DNA from: Pseudobdellovibrionaceae bacterium
Lineage (GTDB): Bacteria; Bdellovibrionota; Bdellovibrionia; Bdellovibrionales; Bdellovibrionaceae
Length of the DNA stretch: 64,000 bases
Assembly: GCA_019637915.1 (NCBI GenBank)
Contig: JAHBUV010000001.1
Span: forward strand, 372,001-436,000
Direction of reading: 5' to 3'
Shown one piece after another: positions 62,407 to 64,000 of the stretch. Within the stretch, counting starts at the first letter, position 1; every line of letters starts with the position of its first letter. The notes beneath the pieces were generated by a model. That model made no database searches, was not told where the DNA came from, and was given only the letters and a program-made list of their open reading frames with translations. A program made the translations under genes and the position numbers.

Positions 62407-62946
62407 CTAAGTGCTTGATTTGAGTTGTTTCTCTAAGGCACGACGGAGTTGTTGGCCGGATTTCATTTTTTCTCTATGAAGAGTGGTTTTTTTTAATTTC
62501 GGTGTAAGACTTAAGTGAGACCAGCCACTAACAGAGATATAATGTCCTTTTTCACGGACGCACTTCATATTGTTTAGTGCACATCTTGGAACGAAATATA
62601 TTTCTTTGGTTACGGCACAACGGACAACTAATAATTTGCGAGACCATCCACGCAATGCGGTCGGTAAATATCCAAAATTCTTTTGCGTTAACTCCGCGTC
62701 TACTTCAGGCGGTAGTGGAAGAGCTGATTTTTTATTCTTACTATTCACACGGGGAACATAGAGGCATTTTTGGCAAAATGTTTTTTGTTCTGGATGTTTG
62801 TTAGCCTTGATAAGAGCATATCCGTAGGCGTGAGTGGTTTCGCACTGACATTTATCACAGATTAGAGCTACCGGTGAATGCGTGGTAGGTGCTAAATCCT
62901 TAGGTTCATATCCGAATCTGATTTTCGTTCTCTCAATACTAATCAT
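62407..62946 (-). CDS. Zinc-ribbon-like island protein
   Basis: A 179-residue basic protein. 'ICDKCQCETTHAYGYALIKANKHPEQKTFCQKC' gives two CxxC pairs (about 30 and 58), a likely zinc ribbon; the start 'RFGYEPKDLAPTTHSPVALICDKC' resembles small phage zinc-ribbon proteins. Further Cys/His lie near 110-130. The C terminus 'SGQQLRRALEKQLK' is helical and basic. AAAGGAG precedes the ATG; this site lies on the 3' arm of a long RNA stem (62956-63035). Confidence 0.6.
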   Translation of the reverse strand: MISIERTKIRFGYEPKDLAPTTHSPVALICDKCQCETTHAYGYALIKANKHPEQKTFCQKCLYVPRVNSKNKKSALPLPPEVDAELTQKNFGYLPTALRGWSRKLLVVRCAVTKEIYFVPRCALNNMKCVREKGHYISVSGWSHLSLTPKLKKTTLHREKMKSGQQLRRALEKQLKSST

Positions 62947-62955
62947 AAAAGACTC

Positions 62956-63035
62956 CTTTATTTGTGATTAACCTCATGAGTGCGATTTGCCTCATTGGAG
63001 TCCGGTCTTCTCAGGACTACTAAATCACAAATAAA
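62956..63035 (-). promoter_or_regulatory. Structured 5' leader with 13-bp closing stem
   Basis: TTTATTTGTGATT (62956-62968) and AATCACAAATAAA (63023-63035) are exact reverse complements. On the minus strand the enclosed sequence has AGTCC...GGACT and TGAG...CTCA hairpins, drawing a three-way junction. The 3' arm runs straight into AAAGGAG and the ATG of the zinc-ribbon gene, so folding would affect ribosome access. Riboswitch, protein-binding leader or processing site; class unknown. Confidence 0.5.
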
Positions 63036-63059
63036 GTGGTCGTTTCTTGATAACCACCG

Positions 63060-63078
63060 GGTGATAAAAATTATCACC
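63060..63078. promoter_or_regulatory. 19-bp palindrome GGTGATAAAAATTATCACC
   Basis: A perfect interrupted palindrome between the structured leader and the gene ending at 63155. It is a plausible operator for an island regulator, or a transcript end; it has no T-run. The remaining bases to 63154 show nothing else. Confidence 0.5.
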
Positions 63079-63154
63079 AATGTATTATACAGAATTAAAA
63101 TGGTAATTTCCAATAAGGCTCAACAATTAATATTTTGAATAGATCAGTGAATTA

Positions 63155-63655
63155 TTAATCTATTAGACCGTTCAATTTCGTTCCGGGGTCAGGTCGGTTC
63201 ATAAGAATATCATCAATTAAGACCCGATTTTTATTAAAAACTCTCATCACGCCAGCTTCGTCTTCGGGACCAAGATTCCATGTGGAGTCTATAACAGCTT
63301 CTTTGAGAGTAATGAGTTGGTCATCGGAAAAATGGTTTAAGAATTCTTCGGTCATTATCCCAATTCGGTTAGTTCTCCCGCTTGGATCATAAAATCCTTT
63401 TAGTAAAATTCCCGAAAAAGAAATTAAAGATAAGTTCTGATGATAGAAGGCGTAGATGTTCTCTAAAATCTCAATGATACGTTTTTTATAAAACATCTCA
63501 CTAGCCGGACTCTTACAGGCCAAGTGATTACTCCAAGCGATTGCTTTAAAAATTAATTGAGGTGTTTGGTGAATATCAAGAACTTGGTTGGTCAGAGCTT
63601 TTACTTTTAATTGCTCCAGTTCTACATCCAAATCAGATAGGTTATGTTCGCTCAT
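63155..63655 (-). CDS. Unrecognised island protein
   Basis: A 166-residue soluble helical protein: 'LDVELEQLKVKALTNQVLDIHQTPQLIFKAIAWSNHLACKSPASEMFYKKRIIEILENIYAFYHQ' then 'DQLITLKEAVIDSTWNLGPEDEAGVMRVFNKNRV'. No motif recognised. Its ATG shares a base with the stop of the upstream winged-helix gene (TAATG), so translation is coupled. Confidence 0.6.
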   Translation of the reverse strand: MSEHNLSDLDVELEQLKVKALTNQVLDIHQTPQLIFKAIAWSNHLACKSPASEMFYKKRIIEILENIYAFYHQNLSLISFSGILLKGFYDPSGRTNRIGIMTEEFLNHFSDDQLITLKEAVIDSTWNLGPEDEAGVMRVFNKNRVLIDDILMNRPDPGTKLNGLID

Positions 63656-64000
63656 TAATTATCCTCCAGAATGAGAACGGTTTTCTTAGAGGATGTATCC
63701 CGTTTGACCAGACCACTTTCTTGTAATTCCTTAACGGCCCGGGAAATCTCGTTGGGGGAGGAACAGTTAATCTCTTTACGAATATCCTTATTCGTACTGG
63801 TTAAAGTTTTGTCTCCTTGAGCGCGGATTAAATCTAAGATTTTAGTTCCGGTATTAGATAGGGATAGTTCCCGTTGATTTTCTTTAAGGTGTTTACTCAA
63901 GGTTTGGTAATCCACCTTGAAATCAAATTTAGTTCCCGTATAGCCCGGGAGAGTTCTAATCAGGCCGGAACTTTCTAATTCTTTTAATAAAGCTCTGACT
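63655..64000 (-). CDS. Winged-helix protein, C-terminal part (cut by window end)
   Basis: The frame is open through the right edge; the GTG at 63915 is not necessarily the start. About 114 residues are visible. 'LDLIRAQGDKTLTSTNKDIRKEINCSSPNEISRAVKELQESGLVKRD' is a classic winged helix-turn-helix, and the edge fragment 'VRALLKELESSGLIRTL' looks like the recognition helix and wing of a second one, so a tandem wHTH protein is likely. Probably a regulator or replication protein. It is coupled to the next gene by TAATG. Confidence 0.65.
   Translation of the reverse strand, partial: VRALLKELESSGLIRTLPGYTGTKFDFKVDYQTLSKHLKENQRELSLSNTGTKILDLIRAQGDKTLTSTNKDIRKEINCSSPNEISRAVKELQESGLVKRDTSSKKTVLILEDN

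Noticed and set aside
62956-63035. Hammerhead or other self-cleaving ribozyme
   Set aside because: The junction shape suggested it, but the required CUGAnGA and GAAA core sequences are absent on both strands.

Overview
The window is a GC-rich bacterial chromosome segment (about 1-52250) joined to a clearly AT-rich segment (about 52280-64000, running off the right edge). The gene content (RND and MFS pumps, many Sec-exported proteins and lipoproteins, TatA, SecDF/YajC, heme A synthase, queuosine genes) indicates a Gram-negative, probably aerobic, host. The number of small secreted orphan proteins suggests a Bdellovibrionota-like organism; that placement is inference from style, not from a marker gene.

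Chromosomal part. 1-9.6 kb holds the end of an unknown gene, an NTF2-like protein, an RND pump, an MFS transporter, an ABA-sandwich protein, a secreted alpha/beta-hydrolase and a LytM peptidase. 9.6-12.3 kb has a membrane protein, a proline-rich exported protein and SohB. 12.3-18.2 kb is a complete five-gene oligopeptide ABC importer (oppDFABC order) with an enlarged OppC. 18.2-20.1 kb has small exported proteins and TatA. 20.2-23.6 kb is a minus-strand chain greA > AsmA-like > GDPD > 33-residue ORF, joined by ATGA overlaps or a 1-nt gap. 23.7-28.9 kb holds NrnA, two BFD-type Fe-S proteins flanking a DUF3857/transglutaminase protein, an ATP-grasp ligase and a GloB-like hydrolase. 29.0-31.1 kb is a cassette with a secreted HExxH metallopeptidase between two inverted 127-bp repeats. 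31.1-42.6 kb holds an SDR-SRPBCC fusion, photolyase, UbiB kinase, TlpA-like thioredoxin, CDF transporter, CtaA, LON-domain protein, DCC protein, VTT protein, Nudix, DUF1275, Na/Pi transporter and DMT protein. 42.6-51.1 kb is a long minus-strand run: queA-tgt-yajC-secD-secF-recJ-basic protein-queC-DUF366.

Two dispersed chromosomal repeat families were found: a palindromic element (three copies) whose ends supply stop codons to neighbouring genes, and a 22-bp-arm hairpin (one full copy and one half copy).

AT-rich island. It begins at a tRNA-Leu-like sequence with an intact 3' half and degraded 5' half, as expected of an integration junction. Nearly all its genes are unrecognisable apart from a KTSC protein, XRE regulators, lipoproteins and winged-helix proteins. 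It carries four 21-22 bp iterons next to an AT-rich stretch and a candidate Rep gene, a second tRNA-like sequence, an operator region, a three-way-junction-like RNA leader over a ribosome binding site, and a recurring AAAACCGGTAT motif upstream of at least five units. The best reading is an integrated plasmid- or phage-plasmid-like element of an undescribed type. No integrase, relaxase or virion gene is visible, so its mobility is unproven.
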